This document shows positions 8,294 through 18,553 of a stretch of 64,000 nt of DNA, in pieces (within the stretch, counting starts at the first letter, position 1; every line of letters begins with the position of its first letter). The position numbers and the translations under genes were made by a program. Source of the DNA: CAZDXB01 sp964509335 (lineage in GTDB: Bacteria > Bacteroidota > Ignavibacteria > Kapaibacteriales > UBA2268); assembly GCA_964509335.1 (NCBI GenBank), contig CAZDXB010000005.1, positions 1 through 64,000 on the forward strand, given 5' to 3'. Below the pieces are notes generated by a model. The model had not been told where the DNA came from and did no database searches. It saw only the letters and a program-made list of their open reading frames with translations.

Positions 8294-8302
8294 GGATGAA
8301 AT

Positions 8303-9538
8303 ATGAAAACAATTCAAAAAACAGCGCGATTCAAGTTCACATTAGCCGTCTTAGCTATCGCTTCGCTCAACCTAGCCTTATTGTCCTGCTCAAAAGAAAA
8401 ATTAACTCCCCAAAGAAAACTCCCATCGGCGATTAAAGGCACAATTTTCGGCGCCGAAAATCAAACTTTGGAAAGATGCGCTATCAGCGCAAACTACTAC
8501 GGCTTTACTAAGGACTCGCTAACCGTTAAATCCGACGAAAACGGAGAATTTTGTCTGCCGACAAATAACGCGCAACTAATAGAGCTAAGAATCCACGGCG
8601 TAAATTGCAAGACCTTTTTCTTTGACTTATTTAATTCCAAAGCCTTCGAGAATGCAAATTTGAAAGTCCGTTTGCAACCAGTTCCAATAATAGACACGCT
8701 ATATGAATTGAGCATGGTCGCTAAATTTAACGGCTCGAAAAATCTCGATACCGTCGATATGAAAAAAGGCAAAGGCAATATTTTCTCGGCGAAAATAGAA
8801 AACCAAGGAGACACTTTATTTTATCAATATTTGGGCGCGGCGTCCGGTTTGGGAACCGTTTGCGACTATTCAAACGATAATTACGTTTACAGAAACGGAC
8901 AGTTCTTTTCTTACAAAACGTCTAATAATTCTACTATTACAATTGAATTCCACTCGCCCCAAAACTTAGCGAAAAGAAAAAAAATAAAACTTGAATCCAA
9001 CAACGAAAGATTCAACGAATACATAAATAGCTTAGAAAAAATTAAAAACTTAGACAAAGAATCTTTAGATATTTTCTTTAATTCAAAGGGTAAAAAGGAT
9101 TATTACCAAAAAATGACGAAGAGCGTTAAAGACGTTCTTTCCGAAGTAAAATCACAAAACGCGCGGCTATTTTTAATAAAACAATACATTTACAAAGCGT
9201 ATGGATTCGGTTTGGAAGCGGACGAACGACTAGTAAAAGAGTATCTAAACTCCATTGGAGTTAAATCTACTTACTGGGAAAAAGACGCCCATTTGCTTAT
9301 ACCTATTCTCAGCTTCGTTAAAAGCGAATCCTATCGAGAAAACTTCATAAACGGAATATTAAAATATAATTACTCCAAAACGGCGAAAAGAAGAATCTTA
9401 CACGAAGCCTTCGTTTACTATTTTAATAACGAAAACATCGAAAAAGCGACGCGGTATAATAACATCCTTCAAAGCCGCTATCCAGATAGCGATTACGCGC
9501 GGCAAGCCAAAACAAAACTGCGCAATCAACCTTTATGA
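8303..9538 (+). CDS. Lipoprotein with carboxypeptidase-regulatory-like and repeat C-terminal region
   Basis: This 411-residue protein has a lipoprotein signal peptide with lipobox ALLSC (lipidated C29). Residues about 42-115 resemble a carboxypeptidase-regulatory-like fold (SAIKGTIFGAENQ, then SDENGEFCLP). The C-terminal third is helical and ends with RYPDSDYARQAKTKLR, a phrase typical of TPR lipoproteins of the outer-membrane BamD/YbgF type. The start has a good ribosome binding site, AAGGATG. Its place directly behind three receivers suggests that it belongs to the same signalling unit, but its function is not evident. Its 3' end overlaps the convergent cobA-hemD gene by 13 bp. Confidence 0.75.
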   Translation: MKTIQKTARFKFTLAVLAIASLNLALLSCSKEKLTPQRKLPSAIKGTIFGAENQTLERCAISANYYGFTKDSLTVKSDENGEFCLPTNNAQLIELRIHGVNCKTFFFDLFNSKAFENANLKVRLQPVPIIDTLYELSMVAKFNGSKNLDTVDMKKGKGNIFSAKIENQGDTLFYQYLGAASGLGTVCDYSNDNYVYRNGQFFSYKTSNNSTITIEFHSPQNLAKRKKIKLESNNERFNEYINSLEKIKNLDKESLDIFFNSKGKKDYYQKMTKSVKDVLSEVKSQNARLFLIKQYIYKAYGFGLEADERLVKEYLNSIGVKSTYWEKDAHLLIPILSFVKSESYRENFINGILKYNYSKTAKRRILHEAFVYYFNNENIEKATRYNNILQSRYPDSDYARQAKTKLRNQPL

Positions 9539-11043
9539 AATAGCTCGATAGTTTTTTCAACTAATCCGTCAACGTTGTGTTTGTCTGCCGCTTGAGTGTT
9601 AGATATGCCTCGCTCGATTAGCGCGGACAGCGTTACGGGACCTATCGCTACCGATAAGGAATTCTCCAAAATATCGAGCGTTTTATCGCCAAAAATTTCG
9701 TGGAAACTTCTCACAGTCGAAGGGCTTGTAAACAAAAACGCGTCGGGTTTTGCCGATTTCAACTCGTAAACTTCGCTCTCGGAAGGAACCGCGTTCGATA
9801 GCTTATAAACTTCGACTTTATCTACAATAGCTCCAAAATCCCTAAGACTTTCCGTCAAAATATCGCGTTTAAAATCGCCTTTAACCCTTAAAACGTTTTT
9901 CCTTTTTATATCAAATTGCTCCGAAAGCTCTTTCGCCAAATTTTGCGAAGTAAATTTAGAAGGCGTAAAATCAGGGAACACGTTATATTCCTTTAGCTTA
10001 TCAGCGGTAGAAGAGCCAATAACCCCGATTTTCGTTCCGCCTAAAGCTCGCGAATCCTTTCCCCTTTTTCTTAGAGCTTCGAAAAAGTATCTTACGCCGT
10101 TATAACTCGTAAATATCGTCCAGTCGTATTTCGCCGGCGTCAAATCAAATTCTGCGGGCGGCTCGGCGAACTCAGTTTTAATCAAAGGAAACTTTATCGT
10201 CGCGGCGCCTTCTATTTCCAATTTTTCAATTAAAGACTTGGCTTGGTCTCTCGGTCGGGTAACTACGATTGTCCTTCCAATCAAAGGTTTGCTCTCATAC
10301 CAATTTAATTGTTGGCTAAACTCCGCCGTTTTACTAATAAAAAATATAACGGGTGGCTTAACTCCGCGTTTAACGGATATATCGGGTATATCCTCCAAAG
10401 CTCCGACTATTGTTCTTTGCTTTGACAAGGAAGCGTTTTCTACAAGCGCCGCCGGTATTGTCGGGTCTGCCCCAAATTTTATTAAAGTTTCCACTATTTG
10501 GGAAATAGAAGAAACTCCCATATATATGGCTATATTCGTATGCCGCATCTTAGCCAAAAACTCCCATTCTATCTGGCTTTCCATCTTGCCGGGCGCTTCG
10601 TGTGCCGTTAAAAAAACGCATTGCGAAACTAATTTTCTATGCGTAAGAGGTATCCCCGCATACGCCGACGCGGCGGACGCGGCTGTTACCGCCGGAACCA
10701 CTTCAAATTCTATATTTGATTTTCTTAAAGCCAAAGCTTCCTCGGAACCCCGACCAAAAATATAAGGGTCGCCTCCTTTCAACCTCAAAACGACTTTTCC
10801 CGCTTTTGCTTTCTCTATCAGTAAATCGATTATTTCTTCTTGGTCGCGGCTATGCTTGCCCGCCTCCTTACCGACGAAAATCTTTTCCGTTTCTTCGGAG
10901 CAAAAACTCAAAGCCGCGGGATTGGCTCTTTTGTCGTATAAAACTACGTCGCAATTCTTTAAAATTCTAACTGCTTTAAGAGTTATTAGCTCTAAATCTC
11001 CCGGTCCAGCGCCGACTATGTAAACTTTCCCTTTATTTCTCAT
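9526..11043 (-). CDS. cobA-hemD: Fused uroporphyrinogen-III methyltransferase / synthase
   Basis: A two-domain tetrapyrrole enzyme of 505 residues. The N-terminal half (about 1-245) is an SAM-dependent uroporphyrinogen-III C-methyltransferase, with VYIVGAGPGDLELITL and VLRLKGGDPYIFGRGSEEA as signatures. The C-terminal half (about 255-500) is uroporphyrinogen-III synthase, with the start of the fold at GRTIVVTRPRDQ and the closing region ALIERG. The first makes precorrin-2 for siroheme or B12; the second closes the tetrapyrrole ring. This fusion is known in Firmicutes and other groups. I use the ATG at 11043, preceded by GGAAAGGAAAG, rather than a TTG ten codons upstream. The gene overlaps the end of the upstream TPR gene by 11 bp, so the two are probably translationally coupled. 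Confidence 0.93.
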   Translation of the reverse strand: MRNKGKVYIVGAGPGDLELITLKAVRILKNCDVVLYDKRANPAALSFCSEETEKIFVGKEAGKHSRDQEEIIDLLIEKAKAGKVVLRLKGGDPYIFGRGSEEALALRKSNIEFEVVPAVTAASAASAYAGIPLTHRKLVSQCVFLTAHEAPGKMESQIEWEFLAKMRHTNIAIYMGVSSISQIVETLIKFGADPTIPAALVENASLSKQRTIVGALEDIPDISVKRGVKPPVIFFISKTAEFSQQLNWYESKPLIGRTIVVTRPRDQAKSLIEKLEIEGAATIKFPLIKTEFAEPPAEFDLTPAKYDWTIFTSYNGVRYFFEALRKRGKDSRALGGTKIGVIGSSTADKLKEYNVFPDFTPSKFTSQNLAKELSEQFDIKRKNVLRVKGDFKRDILTESLRDFGAIVDKVEVYKLSNAVPSESEVYELKSAKPDAFLFTSPSTVRSFHEIFGDKTLDILENSLSVAIGPVTLSALIERGISNTQAADKHNVDGLVEKTIELFHKG

Positions 11044-11896
11044 TCTTTCCTTTCCCTTCGCAATATTTCTCAATTAATTCCTCAACGTCTTCCACTCCGT
11101 ATTTTAACGCGGTTTTCCAATCCTTGCAAGCTTTATCAACCCTTTTTAAATAAAAATACGAAACGCCGCGATTGTAATACGCAGTTCCAAAATCGCTCCT
11201 CATCCCAATAGCTTTGTTAAAATCGCTAATTCCCATTCCGTAACCGTCCGTCAACGATTTCGCTTTGCCCCTGTTGTTATACGCGTCTGGCTGGTCGGGA
11301 TTTAAAGTTAACGAGGTATCAAAATCCTTAACGGCTTTATCGTATTTCTCCAAAGCTATATGCGCCAAACCCCTTCTATTATACGCTTCTACGTATTTTT
11401 CATCTATATGTATCGCTTGGTTGTTGTCTTCCGCCGCCGCTTTGAACTCCTTCATCCTATATTTAGTAATTCCTCTATTGTTATATGCTTCCGCAAAATT
11501 TGGGTTGATTTCAATAGCCCTATCAAAATCTTTTAAAGCCCCCGTATAATCCTTTAAATCAACTTTAGCCGCGCCCCTCAAATTATATACTTCCGCTTGA
11601 CCCTCATTCAATTCTAAGGCTTTAGTAAAATCTTTTATTCCAAGCTCGGGCCTGCCCAATTTAGAATAAGCGACGCCCCTATTAACGTATGCCGCGTAAA
11701 ACTTGTCGTATAAACGAATTGCTTTTGAAAAGTATTTAACCGCTTCGGATACCTTATTCTCGTTTAACTTTTTTTCTCCCCCTCGAAACGCCTTCTTAGC
11801 TTCTTTTGGAATATCTACGCTCAAAATAGTCTGAGAATAAATCCTCGGAATAAATATCGTAGTAAACAATAAAAATTGAATTAATAACTTTCTCAT
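11033..11896 (-). CDS. Exported tetratricopeptide-repeat protein
   Basis: This 287-residue protein begins with a signal peptide (MRKLLIQFLLFTTIFIPRIYSQ) and then carries about seven consecutive TPR units from residue 30 to 280. Each unit shows the AYNNRGxxxxxLxxYxxAxxDFxxAIxL pattern. Such proteins act as scaffolds; no enzymatic residues are seen. It overlaps the start of the CobA-HemD gene by 11 bp, implying co-expression, although a functional link is not obvious. Confidence 0.88.
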   Translation of the reverse strand: MRKLLIQFLLFTTIFIPRIYSQTILSVDIPKEAKKAFRGGEKKLNENKVSEAVKYFSKAIRLYDKFYAAYVNRGVAYSKLGRPELGIKDFTKALELNEGQAEVYNLRGAAKVDLKDYTGALKDFDRAIEINPNFAEAYNNRGITKYRMKEFKAAAEDNNQAIHIDEKYVEAYNRRGLAHIALEKYDKAVKDFDTSLTLNPDQPDAYNNRGKAKSLTDGYGMGISDFNKAIGMRSDFGTAYYNRGVSYFYLKRVDKACKDWKTALKYGVEDVEELIEKYCEGKGKNEK

Positions 11897-11994
11897 CTTA
11901 TCGCTTCTTTGTCAAACATCAATAGCTATAATATATTTTAATAAAACGAATAATACAAATTAGTTTAAATAAAAATCCATCGCTCGCCTATAAA

Positions 11995-12023
11995 CAGAAA
12001 AAGGCGGCTTAAAAAGCCGCCTT
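11995..12023 (-). terminator. Rho-independent terminator of the giant surface gene
   Basis: On the minus strand, AAGGCGGCTT and AAGCCGCCTT form a 10-bp stem with a TTT loop, followed by a T-run (TTTTTCTG). It lies 50 bp after the stop codon of the gene ending at 12074. It is the clearest intrinsic terminator in the window. Confidence 0.88.
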
Positions 12024-12073
12024 CTCCTGAAACGTCCCTGAGAGAATTAAGGAGGATATCTATCCAGAGAACG

Positions 12074-15000
12074 TTATTTTATTTTTACGACTCGCCTCGT
12101 TTTGTTGTAAGAACCGGCGTTCAGATGTATGTAATATACGCCGGCGGGCAAGTCTTCAGACCTAAACGTAACCGTGTGCGGACCGGAGGCGTAAGGAACG
12201 TGGTCAACTAAAGTCGCCACTTTCTTGCCTATGCCGTTCCAAACCGAAACGGTTACTGTCTCTTCAAACGGCAGAGTGAATTGAACTTTCGTTTCGTCGG
12301 AGAACGGATTTGGAATCGGTTCGTATAAAGCGAATCCAGATTCTCCGCCTTCGGCTACTCCTACTGGCTCAATGCTAAATTGAACTCTGCTGTATTCCAT
12401 TTCTGGGTCGTTATTATATAAAGCGGAAATAATAGCGTTATCGGAGCTGACGCTTGGGACACTCCACGCTATCGATCCTGTAGTCGGGTCAACGTCCGCG
12501 GCTAGTTCTTGCCAATTCTGTCCTCCGTCGGGACTGAATCTTAAATCAAAATTGTCCACGTAATTATCGTAATCCCAACTAACGTTTACTCTATCGCCAA
12601 TATTAACCGACGAACCGTCTCCCGGATTAGTAATGCTCAACGAACCGGCTAAGACGACGAACCTTTGCGATATCGCCAAAACTTCGCTGGTTTGAACGTC
12701 AACCATTCTTACCTTGGCGTTCTTGGAGTTAACTCTCGGAAGCGCCCAAGGAACTTGCTCGTTTTGAGCGTTAACAGGCGCGCTTACTACTTCTATCCAG
12801 TCGGTTTGTCCGTTCGGCGAAAACTCAAACTTAACGTTAGCGGCGTCGGAAGTTATCCATTTAATCATATCGTTCTCGCCGCCTACGTATGCGCCGTCGG
12901 TCAACGCGGGTCTCGTAATTTCCGCTCCGATTGTAATAAGCGTAAACGGATTGTCGCTAATATCGATTGATTTGCCGTTTTCGGCGTCAACTAATCTTAC
13001 TAGGCATTCCGTAGATTTAATTCTCGGAGTTACCCATCTGTATTCTCTTTCGCCGATGTTTACCGGCGTGTCGCTAATCCTGTTCCAAGAAGCGCCGTTA
13101 TCTGTTGAATATTCAATATAAGCTTCTCCTTCGGAAGTAGGATTCGACCACTGAACCGTGTATAATCTTCCAGCGGTAAGTTTCTCGCCGCCATTCGGAT
13201 ACTCGATTATGACAGGCCTATCCGGAATTACCGGAGGTATCTCAATCAATATACCGTCGTCGGTTATATCTTTGCCGTCAACCGTCAATATAACGGACAA
13301 CTTATCCCATTCGAATACGTACTCGCTCGCCAAATTCTTAACTTCGAATTTCAAAGCGCCGAGTTTTACCCATTCGTGAGGAGCCAAAACTCCCTTAGGT
13401 CTCGTATATCCGTCGTAATCAATATCAATCGTTCTTACGTTCGGTATAGGATTCGTCGCGTATAATTCAGGCGTAGAATATACCAGGTTGTAACCGCGCG
13501 CTTGGTTATTGTTAAACGGATTGTCTTGTGTCTCGGCTATGCCTTTTACGCCTTCATCATACAAGAACTCTAACTTATCGGTTTCATAAGAAAAAGCGAA
13601 AGTGCAGTTGCCGGGCGCAAAGTCGGCGCCTTTATTTTTCAAGTACATCCTCACGGTAATAATATTACCGTTCATATAAGGCTCGGCTTTTACTTCGTAA
13701 TCAAATCCAGCGGCTTGAGTTTGAACGACCTTATTGCCGCCATAAACTCTAGGCTCGATAACCTTTCCGCTATTATAAAATTCTTCGGCGGCTTCGTTCA
13801 TCCTCTCCGATCTCTCCGGATCCAGACTTGAAATAGCTTCGAACGGATTTCCATCTTTCATATAAGCAAACATAGGCGTTTCAACCTCTTGCCCGTTCTG
13901 ATAAGTAATTACGTTCAAGTCAATTAAAGAAGACAATTTGTCGCCGTTTCTGTCAACAATCTCTCTGTCTTGACCGTTCACCTGACCGTCGCCTGTTACG
14001 TCCGAACGCGCTACGTTAGAACCGTTGTCGGCTCTTACCTGTATTCTATCTTGCGCGTTTATTTGACCGTCTCTGTAAACGTCTCCGGCAACCATAGCCG
14101 ACATTCTATTAGTCTCCGCATCTTCTTTACCTTGATTGAATATCAATCCGGTCTTGTCGTAAGATTCGTTATTAGAACTTACCTCGTGCTCTCCGTAAGC
14201 GCTGAATAAACCGTTGCCGGAATATTCATCGTCGGAAGCCGTCGTCATATAATCGGAGGTTTGAGCGGTTCCGTTTTGTCCCCAACTCTGGAAGTCCCAA
14301 CCGGATTCTATTCCCCAAGTTGTCAAGTCGTCGCCGTCGAACAAGAACGGCGCGGTAAATCTCGACATAACCGGCAAGTGATTAAGATGCTCGACTACTA
14401 CATAATAATCGCCGTCGTAAAGCGAAGTAAATACAAACGGAACATTTGCAAATCTCGAACCGTCCGTACCTCTAGTCGGACTTGCCGTCGCGTCTAAAGC
14501 CGTAGAATGACTCTCGTATCCTTGAGTGGATTCCGCCGAGCCGATTTTACTTCCTGGACTGCCGGCAACTTCGTCGTAAATTGATATTTTCAATCCTAAA
14601 TTATCGAACTCGTCTCCGATATCCGCTACCTCTTCGTCGGAACCCGAATGGAATCCTTCGAGTAACGTTCTAACCGTGAAGTTAGACGGCGGAGTCAAAT
14701 CAAATAAAGGACCGGGATTAACCAAGCTACTAATATCCGTGTACTCAAAAGGAGTAGAAGAGTTGACAGTAGCTCTACCTCTCAGCCTCATTCTAGCGTT
14801 TGTAAGCGCCGGAGGTATTTGTCCTTGGTCGTCGTAAGTAGCGTCGCCGTTTACGTCCGGATTCGCTATGCTTATATTTAGCTTAGCGGCGTATTGAACG
14901 GCGTCGGAAACTCCGGAGAATCTATATAAATCCGTCGATTCCAAACTGAGAGAATTAGTATAGCTATTATTGTAATTTACGCTCGCAACGGGCGTCCAAG

Positions 15001-18000
15001 GTTTAACCGTCAAACCGCCGCCGCCTAAGATTGAATAATCCAAGTCAGCCGAGTCTGCGGCGTCGCCTGCGTAAAACCCAGTAGCGTCGTAATCGAATCC
15101 TACCCACCTGACTCTTACGTCGGTTGAAGAATTAGGAACTTGCTGCTGATAAATCGGCTCTACAACCTTTACTAGAGGAGTTGTGGCTTCGTATCCGGCT
15201 CCTGTTCCGGTATAGCCCAAATCTCCCGTTATATACGCATTGATGTCCGAACTCGTCGAAGGAATCGTTTTCGCGACTCCGCCGTTTACAAAACTTCCTC
15301 CGTTCATCGAAAATGCCGCTACCAAATTCTCCTGATAATTCGTGGGGGAAGTGGACAAATCAGACGCCCTAACCGTTAACGCGCCTTGGATGAATTTAGT
15401 TACGTCCGTGGGATTAGCTCTCGTCTCAAGACCGCTTAGGCTCATGCCGGCGGGATAACCATTCCAGAATCTAAATTCTCTCATCTCGCCTACGAAAGTT
15501 ACTGTTTGCTCCGGCGTCGCTCCCGGTTCGTAACCAATATACATAGGATAAGTGTTAGTAACGTCAACGCTAACCGCTTCTCCTAGCTGAGTAGTAATTG
15601 AATTCTCCGTTTGCGGTTCTCCGTCAATATAGAATCTAACGTCGCTTTGACCCGTTCCGTTCGCCAAATTAATTAACGCGCCTACGTGATACCAAGTTGT
15701 ATCGTATTCTTCTACGTTCGGCGTCGCAATGGGTTTTGTCGCGTCGCTGTTAGCGGTCAAAACATTTCCTTCTTCGTCGGTAATTTCTAACTGTAATTGC
15801 CCCGTGGTAAGCAACCTTAGAGCATAATGACCTGCGCCTTCTACGTCGCCTTTTTTACTTACTATCGGGAAATAAGCTTCTTCTGCCGTCGGGAATCTAT
15901 ACGGCGCTATCCAGCACTCTATAAATGTTACGCTGTTATTAACATTTAACTTTGCAGTCCCCGGAACATAAACTATCGCGTTTCCGCCGTTTCTTAAAGA
16001 GAAATATGGCGATACATATAACGGATCCGAGGTGTCGTATATACCCGTCTGATTATTCCCAGAAGTTCCGCTTACTTTAACCTTTACCGTTTTTACGTAA
16101 TTTTGCTCTATGGTACTTCCAACTCCCTGCAAGTCGTTATACTGACCTGATACAGAAACGTTGTTATAAGGTTCCCAAACGGCTTGACCGGCTTCAATCT
16201 CTACCGTGTCGAGATATACACCGGCGGGAGAAGATGTGGCGTCGGTGCAAATCTCCCATAAACCCGAACCCGTTCCTATTCTACTGAACTCAATCTGAAT
16301 ATCTTCGGAATTAGGGGCGGTCGAGCCGATTCCAAAACCAATCCATTTAATAGTATAAGTCTCGTCTTCTAAATTAGAAATTCCTTCGCCGCCGGTCGGA
16401 GTTATTAATTGTAGATGAGGTTTATCAGGTCTATAATTAATATCGGAATTAGAAACAGAACCTGATTTATAAAAACTCAATTCCTGCTCTCCGCCTTGCA
16501 GTACTTGATTTGACGCTTGGTCAATTTTGTTGGCTTCAAGAGTGTAATAAAGCTCTAACCCCAATCTCTCGTCGTCGTCGGCGTCAACTTCGCTAATAGC
16601 GTCCGTCTCGCCTGACGGGTCGTAAACGCCCGCGGCGCTTTTCGCTATCTGAGCAGGAGTCAAAGCTATTCTCCAAACCTTAACCTCTTTTATTCCGGCG
16701 TTAACGTAATCTCCCGCCTCAATACTTATATTAGGATTAACGCCTATCCAAACTGGATGGTCGGTTGTCTTCATCCTAATATTATTGGTCGTTTGATTCG
16801 AGGTTTGAGATACTATCTGTCCGTTAACATAAAGCGTGATGCTGTCATTTTTAACCGTAGCGGCTAAATGCGCCCAATTGCCGCGATGAGTCTCGCTCTG
16901 GGTGTCGTTTGACAACGTTATATCAGCGTCTGCGTCAGTTAAAGCTTCCGAGGATTCTAATGTCCCTATATAAAAAGGAGCATCCGTTTCCGTGGGATAT
17001 CCCTCGGTTCTCGCTCTAAATGCCGGATACATTCCGTCTTGCAAATAAAGCATCCAAGCGCCTTCCTCGGGAGAACTCGGACCGCCGCTTGAAGCGACTA
17101 TAGCCGGTTCTACGCCGCTTTCGGCGACGCCGGCTTCGTTCAAATTAACCCAAGCTTCTACGGTCAATTGAGTGGCGTTCGAATAGCTATCCTTCGTCCT
17201 CAAATACTCGTCGGTACCATTGAATTGAACAAAGAACAATCTTGAAATTCCAAAAACGCTCTCGCTTTGTCCGTAAGTAGAAGTCGTACTTCTATTATCG
17301 ATATCCGAGCCGACTCCTGAAGTTGATAGTTGAGTCAATCTTACCTTGGCGTTTTCAGACCTGTTCGAAAAGCTCTCGTCTGAAGCCCAAATCACTCTAA
17401 CTATCCCGTCGTAACCGTCGCCGCCGGACGTTAACGGGTCGCCGTCGGCTTTAGTTATAATATAACCGGGAACGCCGCCGAAGCGCGTTTCCAAATCGCC
17501 CGAAGCGTAATTGTCGTAATCCGACGTCTTAATAGAATCGCCAGTTTCGGCAAACCTCATTACGTCCGTCCAAGAAGAACCGCCGTCCAGCGAATAAGTC
17601 ATCTCATACGCAACGTAAGGAGTACCGTAAGAATAACTGTCCGAATTAATCAAACCGCTACGCTCGAAATATACGGGATAACCCGCCACAGGCATCGATA
17701 AGTATTGAGCGTCCCTATCGACCGATTCGTTCGGTCCTCTGGGGTTCAATATCGTGATGCCTTTAATATTAGTTTCCGCTGGGTCGTTATAAGTAACGTC
17801 CGAAAGCTCGATTGTAGTTCCGTCAACGTCGTTATATGAATACGCCGGATAAGCTCTGGTATTATGCCCAATGCCTACCGTTGACGTATCGCTTAACGAT
17901 GAATGGTCGGTAATATCAAAGACAATCAAAGCGACAAAACTGCCTAGTCCGTCAGTCCCCGGTTGAATGCCTTGAGTCGAAGCATCTCCGCTGAAATTTA

Positions 18001-18457
18001 CCTCAATTTCGCTATAGCCGTATCCAGAACCGTCGGGGTAAATCGAACCCGTGTTCACTTGAATCGCCGAGTATCCGTTATCGTTATGAAAAGGCGATTC
18101 TATCGCCTGATACGGATAATCGGGTATTTCGTCGGTTTGCTCACGATTAACGTCCGTTATAACAGAATCGGTTTCGTAATAAGTATAATCATCTGGAGCC
18201 GCCGGATCTAAAAAATCGCTTCTATAATTAATAGAAAAAGTGAAGTCTCCTAATTTTGGAGCGCCGCTAGAAAGCGATTTAGCCCAAATCTCGGCTCCTA
18301 CTTGATCGCCAAGCCTACGAACTTTAATCGTAAACTCATAGTTTTGCGCGCTCAAAATATCCGCGCCAAGTATTAGCAATGCCGTCGAAAGAGCGAGGAA
18401 CCACTTCAATATCGACTTGCGTCCTCGTCTTTCTGTGTTAAGTCTTTGTGCTAACAT
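12074..18457 (-). CDS. Giant T9SS-exported LamG/dockerin surface protein A
   Basis: This protein of about 2127 residues starts with a long signal peptide ending near DILSAQ. A cohesin-like beta region follows, then two LamG-type domains (about 405-605, TVEAWVNLNE, and about 820-1000, FIECWIAPYRFPT). A dockerin-like pair of calcium loops lies at about 1449-1506 (GDVYRDGQINAQDR and SDVTGDGQVNGQDR). After it come a second cohesin-like region (1580-1740), three repeats of about 95 residues beginning YPNGGE and containing STDNGASW, and a T9SS sorting domain (YEPIPNPFSDETKV to the terminal KIK). I use the ATG at 18457 with AAAGGAATT upstream rather than one 12 codons earlier. It is a paralogue of the protein at 24581-30631. 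It is probably attached at the cell surface and may bind glycans; that is inference. Confidence 0.9.
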   Translation of the reverse strand: MLAQRLNTERRGRKSILKWFLALSTALLILGADILSAQNYEFTIKVRRLGDQVGAEIWAKSLSSGAPKLGDFTFSINYRSDFLDPAAPDDYTYYETDSVITDVNREQTDEIPDYPYQAIESPFHNDNGYSAIQVNTGSIYPDGSGYGYSEIEVNFSGDASTQGIQPGTDGLGSFVALIVFDITDHSSLSDTSTVGIGHNTRAYPAYSYNDVDGTTIELSDVTYNDPAETNIKGITILNPRGPNESVDRDAQYLSMPVAGYPVYFERSGLINSDSYSYGTPYVAYEMTYSLDGGSSWTDVMRFAETGDSIKTSDYDNYASGDLETRFGGVPGYIITKADGDPLTSGGDGYDGIVRVIWASDESFSNRSENAKVRLTQLSTSGVGSDIDNRSTTSTYGQSESVFGISRLFFVQFNGTDEYLRTKDSYSNATQLTVEAWVNLNEAGVAESGVEPAIVASSGGPSSPEEGAWMLYLQDGMYPAFRARTEGYPTETDAPFYIGTLESSEALTDADADITLSNDTQSETHRGNWAHLAATVKNDSITLYVNGQIVSQTSNQTTNNIRMKTTDHPVWIGVNPNISIEAGDYVNAGIKEVKVWRIALTPAQIAKSAAGVYDPSGETDAISEVDADDDERLGLELYYTLEANKIDQASNQVLQGGEQELSFYKSGSVSNSDINYRPDKPHLQLITPTGGEGISNLEDETYTIKWIGFGIGSTAPNSEDIQIEFSRIGTGSGLWEICTDATSSPAGVYLDTVEIEAGQAVWEPYNNVSVSGQYNDLQGVGSTIEQNYVKTVKVKVSGTSGNNQTGIYDTSDPLYVSPYFSLRNGGNAIVYVPGTAKLNVNNSVTFIECWIAPYRFPTAEEAYFPIVSKKGDVEGAGHYALRLLTTGQLQLEITDEEGNVLTANSDATKPIATPNVEEYDTTWYHVGALINLANGTGQSDVRFYIDGEPQTENSITTQLGEAVSVDVTNTYPMYIGYEPGATPEQTVTFVGEMREFRFWNGYPAGMSLSGLETRANPTDVTKFIQGALTVRASDLSTSPTNYQENLVAAFSMNGGSFVNGGVAKTIPSTSSDINAYITGDLGYTGTGAGYEATTPLVKVVEPIYQQQVPNSSTDVRVRWVGFDYDATGFYAGDAADSADLDYSILGGGGLTVKPWTPVASVNYNNSYTNSLSLESTDLYRFSGVSDAVQYAAKLNISIANPDVNGDATYDDQGQIPPALTNARMRLRGRATVNSSTPFEYTDISSLVNPGPLFDLTPPSNFTVRTLLEGFHSGSDEEVADIGDEFDNLGLKISIYDEVAGSPGSKIGSAESTQGYESHSTALDATASPTRGTDGSRFANVPFVFTSLYDGDYYVVVEHLNHLPVMSRFTAPFLFDGDDLTTWGIESGWDFQSWGQNGTAQTSDYMTTASDDEYSGNGLFSAYGEHEVSSNNESYDKTGLIFNQGKEDAETNRMSAMVAGDVYRDGQINAQDRIQVRADNGSNVARSDVTGDGQVNGQDREIVDRNGDKLSSLIDLNVITYQNGQEVETPMFAYMKDGNPFEAISSLDPERSERMNEAAEEFYNSGKVIEPRVYGGNKVVQTQAAGFDYEVKAEPYMNGNIITVRMYLKNKGADFAPGNCTFAFSYETDKLEFLYDEGVKGIAETQDNPFNNNQARGYNLVYSTPELYATNPIPNVRTIDIDYDGYTRPKGVLAPHEWVKLGALKFEVKNLASEYVFEWDKLSVILTVDGKDITDDGILIEIPPVIPDRPVIIEYPNGGEKLTAGRLYTVQWSNPTSEGEAYIEYSTDNGASWNRISDTPVNIGEREYRWVTPRIKSTECLVRLVDAENGKSIDISDNPFTLITIGAEITRPALTDGAYVGGENDMIKWITSDAANVKFEFSPNGQTDWIEVVSAPVNAQNEQVPWALPRVNSKNAKVRMVDVQTSEVLAISQRFVVLAGSLSITNPGDGSSVNIGDRVNVSWDYDNYVDNFDLRFSPDGGQNWQELAADVDPTTGSIAWSVPSVSSDNAIISALYNNDPEMEYSRVQFSIEPVGVAEGGESGFALYEPIPNPFSDETKVQFTLPFEETVTVSVWNGIGKKVATLVDHVPYASGPHTVTFRSEDLPAGVYYIHLNAGSYNKTRRVVKIK

Positions 18458-18527
18458 AATATTAATTCCTTTTTGATTTATTTTAAATAACACTTATTTC
18501 AAGTTAAATCCAACGCTAAAGGCAAAA

Positions 18528-18553
18528 GGGGGATACCCTTATTGGGTATCCGC
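18528..18553 (-). terminator. Hairpin around the stop codon of the FN3/PPC gene
   Basis: The arms GGATACCC (18531-18538) and GGGTATCC (18544-18551) form an 8-bp stem whose 5-nt loop contains the TAA stop codon. On the minus strand it is followed by CCCTTTTG. The next gene downstream begins 70 bp later, so it may partly terminate or attenuate transcription between the two giant genes. Confidence 0.5.
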
